In this document: piece by piece, positions 1-8,229 of the stretch | How positions within the stretch are numbered: the stretch's first letter is position 1 | Layout of the letters: each line of letters starts with the position of its first letter | Source of the DNA: Holophagaceae bacterium UBA1801 | GTDB lineage: Bacteria; Acidobacteriota; Holophagae; Holophagales; Holophagaceae | Assembly (NCBI GenBank): GCA_002319925.1 | Contig: DCFP01000153.1 | Coordinates: forward strand, 1 to 31,140 | Direction: 5' to 3' | Length of the DNA stretch: 31,140 bases | The notes under the pieces: generated by a model | What the model was told of the DNA's origin: nothing | The model's database searches: none | What the model saw: only the letters and a program-made list of their open reading frames with translations | Position numbers and translations under genes: made by a program

Positions 1-209
<209 letters not shown>

Positions 210-217
210 GGGCGACC

Positions 218-913
218 TCAGTGGATGATTCCGGTCAGTACAGCGATGGGGAAGGAGATGTTGACGCCCGCAACGAGGATGGACGCAGCGTAGGCGATCC
301 AGCGGCGAAGCCGCTCGTAGCGCGGGTGTGCTAGACCGAAGGTCTGAGTGAGACTCCAAACTCCATGCCACATATGAAAGCCCAGACAAAGCTGGGCCAG
401 GACGTAGAAGGCCGAGACCACGGGTACCTGGAACCCGGTCACGAAGTTGTGGTAGGCGTCCCCGGGGATGAAGTCGGGATGCACCTGGCCAGTCGTGAAG
501 TGGAGGAGGTGGAAGACGATGAACACCGCCAGGACGACCCCGGTCCAGGGCATGGTGCGAGAAGCCCAGGTGGAAGCCTGGTGCATCTGGGAACGATAGG
601 CCACGGGCCGGGCCGCCATGTTCGACAAGGTGAGGGTCAATGCGTTCCAGATGTGCAGGATCGCGGCGGTCAGCAGCACGCCCCGGAAGAGCCAGATGCC
701 GCCGCCGTGCAAGCTGCCCTTGAGGAAGGCCGCATACGCGTTCATGGGCTCCCGGCCCATATAGGCCTGCAGGTTGCCGAGCATGTGGACGGTCACGAAT
801 CCGAACAGGATGGTCCCCGTCACGGCCATCACCAGTTTCTTCCCGACCGAGGTGTCGAGGAAAGGCGCTGCAGCTTTGCCAGCGGCCAGCGCGTTGGGTT
901 GTGAAACAGGCAT
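218..913 (-). CDS. sdhC: Succinate dehydrogenase/fumarate reductase cytochrome b subunit (b558 family)
   Basis: This is the membrane anchor of 231 residues that carries haem b and passes electrons between quinone and the iron-sulfur subunit. I see five hydrophobic helices at about residues 24-47, 74-95, 121-140, 163-185 and 205-229. Histidines placed in them (H43, H87, H135/H138, H180/H183) are candidate haem ligands. I chose the start MPVSQPN because AGGAGG lies 7 bases upstream; the open frame extends 38 codons further to position 1027 without a comparable ribosome site. It is followed at once by the flavoprotein gene, and the iron-sulfur subunit presumably lies beyond the window edge. It is a different subtype from the 212-residue SdhC at 2990. 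Confidence 0.9.
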   Translation of the reverse strand: MPVSQPNALAAGKAAAPFLDTSVGKKLVMAVTGTILFGFVTVHMLGNLQAYMGREPMNAYAAFLKGSLHGGGIWLFRGVLLTAAILHIWNALTLTLSNMAARPVAYRSQMHQASTWASRTMPWTGVVLAVFIVFHLLHFTTGQVHPDFIPGDAYHNFVTGFQVPVVSAFYVLAQLCLGFHMWHGVWSLTQTFGLAHPRYERLRRWIAYAASILVAGVNISFPIAVLTGIIH

Positions 914-975
914 GGATGACCCTCCTTGCTTACGTTTGCGGAAATCAACGGACGAACCAGTCATTCCTTCTTTGC

Positions 976-1041
976 ACAATGCCTGAACGTACGATGATCG
1001 ATTGAAGAGATTTGCTCCAAAGGACAATCGAACAATGCCTG
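976..1041. promoter_or_regulatory. Nested direct and inverted repeats in the divergent promoter region (914-1301)
   Basis: The 388-base gap between the divergent sdhC-type gene and the SBBP lipoprotein has no convincing gene. It contains ACAATGCCTG twice (976-985 and 1032-1041). Between the copies lies a perfect 7-bp inverted repeat, TCGATTG at 998-1004 and CAATCGA at 1025-1031. This arrangement could be a regulator binding site for the respiratory operon, but no protein can be named. The rest of the gap shows only an AT-rich stretch at about 1215-1275 just ahead of the lipoprotein gene. Confidence 0.3.
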
Positions 1042-1301
1042 CGGCGGAGCATTGGTCTCAGGGGATGCCCATGAAGCGATCACGCCCCCCAACGGAATTT
1101 GAGGCCTGTTGATGTTCCTGCTGCGACCCTGGATGCCGCCCCGCAGACCAGCCGCCAATAACAGGAGGCTTGTTTTTTGAAATGGGCGATGTGCTTTCAG
1201 ACAGCAGGTTTGGCCGGAATCAAAATAGAGAAAATCGGCCGACTCAATATTTAATTGATACAATATCCCAAACAAGCAAAGCCGATCACCAGGGAGGGTT
1301 C

Positions 1302-2669
1302 ATGGAAGCACCAAAGTATTGTCTGAGGTTAGTACAGGCTTCGGCTCTTTTCGTTGCATGTCTGATTCCTTTTCCCGGTTGTGGTGGTGGGGGCGGTGGT
1401 GCTTCGGCCGGGTTTCTTCCTCCGACCAATTCCTGGACGGGTGTCAAGCAGTTCGGCGTCTCCGGTCAGAAAACCGAAGGCTTTTCCGTGGCCACGGATA
1501 CCAGTGACAACGTGTACGTCGCAGGCTTTACCGATGGTGGGCTTGACGGGAATACGCTGACCGGGTTGGAGGACTTCTTCGTCGCCAAGTACGACAGCAA
1601 GGGCGTAAAGCAGTTCACCAACCAGCTCGGTGTTTCGGGCGCGAGCACGCGGGGCAATTCAGTGGCCACGGATGCCAGCGGCAACGTGTACGTTGCTGGC
1701 TATACGAATGGAGGTCTCGACGGGAACGCCCTCACCGGGACGATGGATTTATTCGTCACCAAATATGACGGCAACGGCACGAAACAGTTCACCCAGCAGC
1801 TTGGTGTCTCCGGGGCGAGCACAGCAGCCATGTCCGTGGCCACGGACGCCAGCGGCAACGTGTACGTCGCAGGCTGGACCACGGGCGGGCTGGACGGGAA
1901 CGCGCTAAGTGGGAGCGGGAGCACCGACTTCTTCGTCACTAAATACGACAGCAGCGGAATGAAGCAGTACACCAAACAGCTTGGGGTCTCTGGGGCGACC
2001 ACCATGGGTAATTCCGTGGCAACCGATGCCAGCGGCAATGTGTACGTCGCGGGCTATACCAATGGTGGACTCGACGGGAACACCCTGGCTGGAATTTGGG
2101 ACTTCATCGTTACCAAATACGATAGCGGCGGAGTGAAACAGTACACCAAACAGATGGGCGTCTCGGGTCAGTTCACCCAGTCCTATGCTGTGGCGACCGA
2201 TGCCAGCGGCAACGTGTATATCGTCGGCACCACCTCTGGCGCGCTGGATGGGATCACACTGACGGGAATTGGGGACTTCTTCGTCACCAAGTACGACAGC
2301 AGCGGGGTCAAGCAATACACACAACATCTCGGTGTCCCGGGTGGTGGAACCGTTGCCAATTCCGTCGCCACCGACGCCAACGGCAATGTGTATGTCACGG
2401 GCTATACCAATGGCGGGTTGGATGGAAATACGCAAACAGGACCTGGGGACTGCTTTGTTACCAAATACAGCGGTGACGGAACAAAACATTACACCAGACA
2501 GCTCGGCGCCTCCCCGAGCGCTATCACTTTTGGTTGTTCCGTGGCGACGGACAGCAATGGCAATGCTTACATCGCGGGTTATACCTACGGCGGATTGGCT
2601 GGGAACACCTTGACCGGAGTGCAGGATTGCTTCATCGCAAAATATACCGATAGCGGAATCCTGCAGTAG
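1302..2669 (+). CDS. SBBP-repeat beta-propeller lipoprotein
   Basis: This 455-residue protein starts MEAPKYCLRL behind AGGGAGGG. It has a hydrophobic signal segment ending in FPGC followed by six glycines, which reads as a lipobox and flexible linker, so it is likely anchored in the outer membrane or exported. The rest is seven tandem units of 58-60 residues, each with the pattern SVATDxxGNVYVAGYTxGGLDGNxLTG, then DFFVTKYDxxGxKQ(F/Y)TxQLGVSG. This is the SBBP (beta-propeller repeat) family, and seven units would close one seven-bladed propeller. Such proteins are exported and often bind surfaces or partners, but no function is established here. No neighbour points to a partner. The frame is open upstream to 1170, but that part lacks a ribosome site. 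Confidence 0.85.
   Translation: MEAPKYCLRLVQASALFVACLIPFPGCGGGGGGASAGFLPPTNSWTGVKQFGVSGQKTEGFSVATDTSDNVYVAGFTDGGLDGNTLTGLEDFFVAKYDSKGVKQFTNQLGVSGASTRGNSVATDASGNVYVAGYTNGGLDGNALTGTMDLFVTKYDGNGTKQFTQQLGVSGASTAAMSVATDASGNVYVAGWTTGGLDGNALSGSGSTDFFVTKYDSSGMKQYTKQLGVSGATTMGNSVATDASGNVYVAGYTNGGLDGNTLAGIWDFIVTKYDSGGVKQYTKQMGVSGQFTQSYAVATDASGNVYIVGTTSGALDGITLTGIGDFFVTKYDSSGVKQYTQHLGVPGGGTVANSVATDANGNVYVTGYTNGGLDGNTQTGPGDCFVTKYSGDGTKHYTRQLGASPSAITFGCSVATDSNGNAYIAGYTYGGLAGNTLTGVQDCFIAKYTDSGILQ
1488..2666 (+). repeat. Seven tandem 174-bp coding repeats
   Basis: The GTGGCCACGGATGCC-type block recurs at 1488, 1662, 1836, 2016, 2190, 2364 and 2541, i.e. a period of 174 bases with two slightly longer units (180 and 177). 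DNA identity between neighbouring units is high enough to see by eye, for example GCCAGCGGCAACGTGTACGT at several units. The last unit is cut short by the stop codon. The repeats encode the propeller blades of the lipoprotein. Confidence 0.85.
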
Positions 2670-2824
2670 CTGGAAACCGAGCGGAGAATCAGGGGTTCAC
2701 AGGCTTGGCCAACCCGCGCGCCGAATTAGGCGGTAGGCGATGAAGGAAGCGCACGCCTTCGGTCATCAATGGCAAGCCTGCACAGGCACGACTGGGACTT
2801 GATAGGGTGCACATCCTCTTGATG

Positions 2825-2845
2825 AGCGTGTCTTGACGCTTTTTT
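2825..2845 (+). terminator. Possible weak rho-independent terminator in the 2670-2989 gap
   Basis: AGCGT and ACGCT form a 5-bp stem around a 6-base loop, directly followed by a run of six T. It lies about 155 bases after the stop of the SBBP lipoprotein. The stem is short, so confidence is low. The remainder of the 320-base gap before sdhC holds no gene or clear promoter that I can support. Confidence 0.3.
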
Positions 2846-2989
2846 CCTGCCTTTCCTCAAAAGCATCCTGTATCTCGGACAGGCCATTCAAAGTATTTGT
2901 GCATTTCAATAAAACAGATGCTTTGCCCGATGCGCGCGGCTAACCTCGTGTCATAGAAATTCCGATCATCGCGTTCACGGAGGAGACAG

Positions 2990-3628
2990 ATGTCTGACTC
3001 GCTCAACGTGCATTTTCTGTCGCGGAAGATCCATTCGCTCACGGGCGTCGTCCCGGTAGGGGCCTTCCTGGCCTTCCATCTCTGGGAGAACTCCATGTCG
3101 CGGTTCGGGGGAGATTTCTTCAATGAGCACGTGGTGCGGGGCATCGAACACTTGCTCAACTACAAGCTCGCCATCGAATCGTTCCTGATCGCGGTCATTC
3201 TCTTCCACGGCATTTACGGGATCGTGATCTGGTGGCAGGGGAAATCGAACACAAGCCGCTACCAGAACGGTTCCAATGTTAGGTACCTCTTGCAGCGGCT
3301 CACGGCCTTCACCACCTTCGCCTTCATCCTCTGGCACGTATGGTCCACGCGGGTTGCGGGCGGCATGGACCCGAAGATCGGGGCTGATCTCTTCAGCCAC
3401 ATGCAGCGCATCTTCGCAGATCCCATCAACGTAGCGCTCTACATCGTTGGCATCGCCGGCGCCACGTACCACCTGGCCAACGGTCTCTGGCTGGCTGCCA
3501 TCAACTGGGGCCTGACGACCCACCCGCGGGCCCAGAAGTTCTGCCTATACGCCTGCGCGGGCGTATTTGCTGCGACGACCTTCCTCGGCCTCCATGCGCT
3601 GTGGGGCTTCAACCACCGGTTCTTCTGA
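2990..3628 (+). CDS. sdhC: Succinate dehydrogenase cytochrome b558 subunit, Bacillus type
   Basis: This is the di-haem membrane anchor of 212 residues for the succinate:quinone oxidoreductase encoded with the next two genes. Five hydrophobic helices are visible (about residues 15-34, 60-82, 104-120, 147-170 and 183-205). H30, H73, H116 and H161 sit at the spacing of the four axial haem ligands known in the Bacillus-type family. The start ATG follows GGAGGAG at 7-8 bases. The sdhC-sdhA-sdhB order and the small cytochrome match the Bacillus subtilis operon. Di-haem enzymes of this type can couple menaquinone reduction to the membrane potential; that this one uses menaquinone is inference. Confidence 0.93.
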   Translation: MSDSLNVHFLSRKIHSLTGVVPVGAFLAFHLWENSMSRFGGDFFNEHVVRGIEHLLNYKLAIESFLIAVILFHGIYGIVIWWQGKSNTSRYQNGSNVRYLLQRLTAFTTFAFILWHVWSTRVAGGMDPKIGADLFSHMQRIFADPINVALYIVGIAGATYHLANGLWLAAINWGLTTHPRAQKFCLYACAGVFAATTFLGLHALWGFNHRFF

Positions 3629-3646
3629 AGCGAAGGAGCTTGAGCC

Positions 3647-5533
3647 ATGGCAGACAAGCCGAATGTCATCGTGGTGGGCGGCGGGCTCGGCGGGCTTTGG
3701 GCCACCCTGCGGGTGGTCGAAGGCGGCTTCCCCGTCGATCTCTTCTCCCTGTTCCCCGTCAAGCGCTCCCACTCCTGCTGCGCCCAGGGCGGCATCAACG
3801 CTGTGCTGGACGTGAAGGGCGAGGGCGACACCATCTGGGAGCACGTCATCGACACCATCAAGGGCGGCGACTACCTCGCGGACCAGCCGCCCATCAAGAC
3901 CATGTGCGAAGAGGCGCCCGGCGTCATCCGCACCTACGACCGCATGGGCGTGACCTTCAGCCGCACGCCGGAAGGGATCATGGACCAGCGGCTCTTTGGC
4001 GGCGTGAAGAAGCGGCGCACCGCCTTCGCCGGCGCCACCACGGGCCAGCAGCTCCTCTACACCATCGACGAGCAGGTGCGGCGCCTGGAGTCCGACAAGG
4101 AACTGAACAAGTACGAGGGCTGGGAATTCCTCTCCGTGGTTCTCGATGACGCAGGCCAGTGCCGCGGCATAGCGGCCATGAACCTGGACACCATGGAGGT
4201 GAAGACCTTCCGCGCCGATGCGGTGATCCTCGCCACGGGTGGGCTCGGCCTCATCTGGGGCCGGTCGACCATGTCCACCAACTCCACGGGAGCCGCAGCT
4301 TCGCGGGTCTTCCAGCAGGGTTGCAGGTTCGCCAATGGCGAGTTCGCGCAGTTCCATCCTACCGCCATGCTGGGTCACGACAAGCTCCGGTTGATGTCCG
4401 AGGCCTGCCGCGGAGAGGGCGGCCGCATCTGGGTTCCGAAGGATGTGGGCGACAAGCGCCAGCCCTCCGCAATTCCCGAAACGGAGCGCTTCTACTTCCT
4501 GGAAGAGTGGTATCCCACCTACGGCAACACCGTGCCCCGCGACGTGGCTTCCCGCGCCATCTGCCGCGCGGTGCGCCACATGGGCATGGGCGTCGGCGGC
4601 CAGAACATGGTCTACCTCGACCTGAGCCACCAGCCTCGCAAGTTCCTGGAACAGAGGCTGGGCGGCATTCTGGAGATGTACCAGACCTTCTCCGGCGAGG
4701 ATCCCTACACCGGCCCCATGAAGGTCTATCCAGCCATGCACTACTCCATGGGCGGACTCTACGTCGGCTACGAGAAGGATGCCAAGAGCGGCGGCATGAA
4801 GCTGGGAAGCGCGAAGAACCATGCGACCTCGATCCCCGGCCTCTGGGCCTGCGGCGAGTGCGACAGCGCCTACCACGGCGCTAATCGCCTGGGCGCCAAC
4901 TCCCTGCTGTCAGCTTCCTTCAGCGGTCGCGTGGCGGGCGAAGCGGTGGTGACCTACCTGAAGGGACTTCCCAAGGCGAGGCCTGCGATTCCCGCCGCAC
5001 CCTTCGATCAGGAAAAGGCCCGGCAGGAGGCGCTGAATCAGGCCATCCTGAAATCCGATGGCAAGGAGAACCCTTTCGCCCTGCACCGAGAACTGGGCGA
5101 GATCATGCAGGAGAAGGTCTTCGTCGAAAGGAACAACAAAGAACTGGACGAAGCGCTGGAAGGCATCCGGAAACTCCGGGATCGCTTCAATCAGATCACC
5201 CTCGATGACAGCGGGACCAAGGTGAACCAGAGCCTGTCCTGGGCGCGGCAGATCCATGACATGATCGTCCTCGCCGAGGTCATCACCAAGGGCGCCCGCC
5301 TGCGCGACGAATGTCGCGGCTCCCACTACAAGGCGGAGTTCGAAATCAAGTGCCCCGAGGGCAAGTTCGCGGGCAGTCCCGAGTACGAGGCGTACCGGGA
5401 ACGCTGGAAGGCCAGCAACGAGAAGTGGCTCAAGACCACCGTGGCCAGCCATTCCGCAGACGGTCCCACCATCGAGTACGCACCCATCGATATCTCCATC
5501 TTCCCGCCGGAAGCCCCCCGGGACTACCGATAG
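3647..5533 (+). CDS. sdhA: Succinate dehydrogenase flavoprotein subunit, Bacillus type
   Basis: The 628-residue FAD subunit oxidises succinate to fumarate in the cytoplasm. Visible features are the FAD loop VVGGGLGGL (residues 9-17), RSHSCCAQGGINA with H42 as the expected covalent FAD attachment, GATTGQQLLY, ATGGLGLIWG, FHPTAM, LMSEACRGEGGR, VPRDVASR with the catalytic arginine, HYSMGGL and GANRLGANSLLSA near the C-terminal part of the FAD domain. A 35-40 residue insertion around GDKRQPSAIPETERFYFLEEW and a longer C-terminal helical domain make it somewhat longer than the Bacillus enzyme. AAGGAG lies 8 bases before ATG. It follows sdhC by 18 bases and precedes sdhB by 17. Confidence 0.96.
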   Translation: MADKPNVIVVGGGLGGLWATLRVVEGGFPVDLFSLFPVKRSHSCCAQGGINAVLDVKGEGDTIWEHVIDTIKGGDYLADQPPIKTMCEEAPGVIRTYDRMGVTFSRTPEGIMDQRLFGGVKKRRTAFAGATTGQQLLYTIDEQVRRLESDKELNKYEGWEFLSVVLDDAGQCRGIAAMNLDTMEVKTFRADAVILATGGLGLIWGRSTMSTNSTGAAASRVFQQGCRFANGEFAQFHPTAMLGHDKLRLMSEACRGEGGRIWVPKDVGDKRQPSAIPETERFYFLEEWYPTYGNTVPRDVASRAICRAVRHMGMGVGGQNMVYLDLSHQPRKFLEQRLGGILEMYQTFSGEDPYTGPMKVYPAMHYSMGGLYVGYEKDAKSGGMKLGSAKNHATSIPGLWACGECDSAYHGANRLGANSLLSASFSGRVAGEAVVTYLKGLPKARPAIPAAPFDQEKARQEALNQAILKSDGKENPFALHRELGEIMQEKVFVERNNKELDEALEGIRKLRDRFNQITLDDSGTKVNQSLSWARQIHDMIVLAEVITKGARLRDECRGSHYKAEFEIKCPEGKFAGSPEYEAYRERWKASNEKWLKTTVASHSADGPTIEYAPIDISIFPPEAPRDYR

Positions 5534-5550
5534 CCTGACCGGAGAACACC

Positions 5551-6300
5551 ATGACCCAGGAAATCCAGTTTCGTATCAAGCGGCAGGATAGTCCCGATGC
5601 TTCCAGCTACTGGGAAGAGTTCCGCATGCCCTACGCTCCGGCCCACAACGTGGTCTCCGCGCTCATGTACCTGCGCGAACATCCCGTCAACGCCCAGGGC
5701 CAGAAGGTGCAGCCCGTGGCCTGGGAGTGCAACTGCATGGAAGAGGTTTGCGGCGCCTGCACGATGATCGTCAATGGTGTGCCGAAGCAAGCTTGCGCGG
5801 CACTCATCGACGACCTCGAGCAGCCCATTGTGCTTGAGCCCCTCTCCAAGTTCCCGGTGATGCGCGATCTCCAGATCGATCGCCAGAAGATGTTCGATGC
5901 GCTGCTGAAGGTGAAAGCCTGGATCGAGATCGGCGGCGGCCACGACATCCATCGCCACGCCCCGCTCATCTCCCCCGATGAGCAGGACGTCCGCTATCAC
6001 TTCTCCCGCTGCATGACCTGCGGCTGCTGCATGGAGGCCTGTCCCCAGTTCCACCAGGAATCGAAGTTCATCGGCCCCGCTCCCTTGGCCCAGGTGCGGT
6101 TGCACAACTCTCACCCCACAGGCGTCTACAACAAGACCGAGCGCCTGCACGCCATCATGGAGGAAGGCGGCCTTACCGATTGCGGCAACGCTCAGAACTG
6201 CGTGAAGGTCTGCCCCAAAGACATCCCCCTCACCACCGCCATCGGCGAGCTGGGGCGGCAGACCACGGCACAGTGGTTCAGGGATTTGTTCTCGAAGTAG
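5551..6300 (+). CDS. sdhB: Succinate dehydrogenase iron-sulfur subunit
   Basis: This 249-residue subunit relays electrons from FAD to the haem anchor through three clusters. The [2Fe-2S] ligands are C62-x4-C67-x2-C70-x11-C82. The [4Fe-4S] motif is C154-x2-C157-x2-C160-x3-C164-P, with an extra cysteine at 159. The [3Fe-4S] set is completed by C211, C217 and C221-P. GGAG lies 6 bases before ATG. It is the last gene of the sdhCAB operon, and the next gene is on the opposite strand. Confidence 0.96.
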   Translation: MTQEIQFRIKRQDSPDASSYWEEFRMPYAPAHNVVSALMYLREHPVNAQGQKVQPVAWECNCMEEVCGACTMIVNGVPKQACAALIDDLEQPIVLEPLSKFPVMRDLQIDRQKMFDALLKVKAWIEIGGGHDIHRHAPLISPDEQDVRYHFSRCMTCGCCMEACPQFHQESKFIGPAPLAQVRLHNSHPTGVYNKTERLHAIMEEGGLTDCGNAQNCVKVCPKDIPLTTAIGELGRQTTAQWFRDLFSK

Positions 6301-6391
6301 ATAGCGGCAGCGATCTGAGACGTCGACAGCGAATCACGTCACTCTAGCGCCCCTAACACTGTTTTACCCTTGGGCACTTCCCGTCATGAAA

Positions 6392-6426
6392 ATTCCCCAG
6401 ACCAGCCAGCGAGCGATCCGGGGAAT
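6392..6426 (-). terminator. Hairpin between convergent sdhB and lipoprotein genes
   Basis: ATTCCCC (6392-6398) and GGGGAAT (6420-6426) are a perfect 7-bp inverted repeat with a 21-base loop. Read on the minus strand, the stem is followed by a short T run (GGGGAATTTTC), so it could terminate the minus-strand lipoprotein operon that ends at 6454. It may also slow transcription coming from sdhB. The loop is long and the T run short. Confidence 0.4.
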
Positions 6427-6453
6427 GCCTTGAGGTGACTTGCTTGAATTTAG

Positions 6454-7431
6454 CTAGCGAAGATACAGACCGATTAATTGTGCGATCCGGTTGTTGTCCG
6501 GGGTGGGTGCTGCGCTCTCGAGATTCTTCATCTGAGCCGTCAAGTAAGCCTTGGTTTCTTCTGTGTCCATGTCACCGATGGCTTTGATGGCCATGGCTCG
6601 TTCCTGCCATAGGCCATTCGGCTTCTCATACATAGCCTTGAGCATCGGCAACTGCTCCGTCGCCTTGAGCATTCCAAGGGACGATATCGCGGCAAGGCGA
6701 ACGTAATCGTCCTTGTCCTTGGTCAAGGTGACGAGCTTCTCGATGGCGGCCGGGTTATTGGTGAATCCAAGAGCATAGGTGTCCATGTATCGGGTCTTGG
6801 AGTTCGAATCGGCAATTCGGCCGATTAGCGCTGTCACCTGATCATCGGAAGCGCGGTAATTGAACAACTGGTTGGCGACTTTGCTCGAAAATTCTTGAAC
6901 GATGATTCCCATAGGCTGATTGAAGATCGGCTCGACTACCTCGTCAAAGCTCCAGACAGGCACTTTGTCCCCTTGAACAAAGATGCCGATGCGTTTGTTT
7001 CCATTCGAGCTCTCCAGATCCGCTCCAAGGTAGGTGAACGTGTAGAACGAGGTGTATGCGTTCACACGGTGGTTGATCATCTTGAACGTCTTGACATGGA
7101 CTTTCGGCTGGCCATTGTCGCCCACGATTGAATCCGCGTTGAGTCCGCGCGACTTCAGTTCCGCGGCAAGGTGCTTTGTCAGAAATTGGATGTGATCCAC
7201 CGGAGCTTTTTCGAAGATCAGATCCGCCGGGAGTCTACCGCTGCTGAATTGTTTGTTCGGACGTTCATCTATGACCGAAATTTGCGTTTTGGCCTGTTCT
7301 CCCGTGCTTGCATACTTCAATCCGGTCACCGGGGGAGTCTTGATGGCGTAGGTGGGAGGCGCGCAAGCTGTGATCAAGGCCATGGCGGCTGCGGCCAGGC
7401 AGATCTTTAGGTACGTGCTGGGTGCAAGCAT
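6454..7431 (-). CDS. Lipoprotein with a YajG-like N-terminal part and HEAT-like C-terminal repeats
   Basis: This is a 325-residue lipoprotein of unknown function. The signal segment ends in LITAC (C23). Residues ~40-190 look like the small periplasmic YajG/LptE-like fold: SVIDERPN, a helix HIQFLTKHLAAELKSRGL, then VHVKTFKMINHRVN. Residues ~200-310 carry helical repeats, e.g. AAIEKLVTLTKDKDDYVRL and AISSLGMLKATEQLPMLKA, that resemble HEAT/PBS repeats used for protein contacts. GGAG lies 7-8 bases before the ATG. It is the second gene of a two-gene operon, 36 bases after the lipoprotein at 7468. Base composition (45-48% GC in lines I counted) is far below the neighbouring sdh genes. Fold assignments are by eye only. 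Confidence 0.7.
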   Translation of the reverse strand: MLAPSTYLKICLAAAAMALITACAPPTYAIKTPPVTGLKYASTGEQAKTQISVIDERPNKQFSSGRLPADLIFEKAPVDHIQFLTKHLAAELKSRGLNADSIVGDNGQPKVHVKTFKMINHRVNAYTSFYTFTYLGADLESSNGNKRIGIFVQGDKVPVWSFDEVVEPIFNQPMGIIVQEFSSKVANQLFNYRASDDQVTALIGRIADSNSKTRYMDTYALGFTNNPAAIEKLVTLTKDKDDYVRLAAISSLGMLKATEQLPMLKAMYEKPNGLWQERAMAIKAIGDMDTEETKAYLTAQMKNLESAAPTPDNNRIAQLIGLYLR

Positions 7432-7467
7432 GTGCGTTCTCCGATGAAGTTTGGCTGAAGATGAATT

Positions 7468-8040
7468 TTATTTTTTAACTGCCGCGATGAATTCGGGGTC
7501 TGAATAAAGTTGGGCCAGGATGCGTTTGACATTGACGGGAAAACTATCAGCGGCGCGAGGAAGCGCGATGGCGCCCAGGAAATTCGAATCCCAATCGTAC
7601 GAACTCGACAGGACCTTGTTGAATCGCACTTGACCATCCCGCGTCACAATGAAACGGGCTTCCACAAACGCATTCGCCTTGGTCGAGCCTGCCGCGTGTA
7701 TTTCATTTTTGACCAGCAGGCCACTGATCTCTATGGTGGCCGAGGGGCTGAACAATTGAGCTTCTTGAAGGTCCTGATAGAGAGCTTCTTTCAAGTAGGA
7801 GACAAAGGATCCCTTGTACGGAGAAGAGTAGACATTCCCCCGGACCGTAAGGTGATTCACATCTTCATGACTTTCAGGGTCTGCTTGAAACGTTCCTAAT
7901 TTGATAGGTGCCGGTTCGGCTTTCTGAAGCCGCATGACGTTCTGAATCGCGGGTTCATACTGAGGCGCCTGAATACCGCAGGCCATCGCCAGGGCGAGGA
8001 GGATGCCACAGCAGGCAAAACGTCGGAATTCTAGGTGCAT
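7468..8040 (-). CDS. Small lipoprotein of unknown function
   Basis: This 190-residue protein starts MHLEFRRFACC and has a signal segment ending LALAMAC, a good lipobox. The mature part has an alternating strand-helix pattern (NHLTVRGNVYSS, FVSYLKEALYQDLQEAQLF, ATIEISGLLVKNEI, FVEARFIVTRDGQVRFNKVL), resembling the YajG/TolB-N kind of periplasmic lipoprotein. It leads the operon with the 325-residue lipoprotein. A GTG 24 bases further upstream is an alternative start, but neither start has a strong ribosome site. I do not recognise a named family. The low GC matches its partner and not the flanking genes. Confidence 0.65.
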   Translation of the reverse strand: MHLEFRRFACCGILLALAMACGIQAPQYEPAIQNVMRLQKAEPAPIKLGTFQADPESHEDVNHLTVRGNVYSSPYKGSFVSYLKEALYQDLQEAQLFSPSATIEISGLLVKNEIHAAGSTKANAFVEARFIVTRDGQVRFNKVLSSSYDWDSNFLGAIALPRAADSFPVNVKRILAQLYSDPEFIAAVKK

Positions 8041-8106
8041 TGAGTGCCATCCGGAATATCTCACTGTAAATGATCAATACGGATTGGCGCAAGAATTCAG
8101 AAAATA

Positions 8107-8112
8107 ATCATA
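8107..8112 (-). promoter_or_regulatory. Candidate -10 box for the lipoprotein operon
   Basis: On the minus strand the AT-rich leader contains TATGAT about 67 bases ahead of the ATG at 8040. The hexamer 17 bases upstream is a poor -35. Nearby, 8167-8184 holds a perfect hairpin (GGAGCT, loop GAAGGA, AGCTCC) without a T run. It lies just after the stop of the membrane protein gene read on the minus strand. Confidence 0.25.
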
Positions 8113-8229
8113 TTCTTTCAATCCATTTTCTCCAGATAGTGCCAATGATGGAGCTGCCCCAGATGAGGAGCTGAAGGAAGCTCCGAATTTCATCCGGGTG
8201 AATTCAGGGTTAAGGCTCTCCACCTCGGA

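Noticed and set aside
961..1275. A 104-codon minus-strand frame between sdhC and the SBBP gene
   Set aside because: No ribosome site, no domain-like pattern, and it would overlap the sdhC leader.
3545..4876. A 443-codon minus-strand open frame opposite sdhA
   Set aside because: The plus strand encodes an unmistakable flavoprotein. The antisense frame is Ala/Gly/His/Val-rich with no known features.
6795..6812. A GTTCGAATC string like a tRNA T-loop
   Set aside because: It lies inside the lipoprotein coding sequence and no acceptor, D or anticodon stems can be paired around it.
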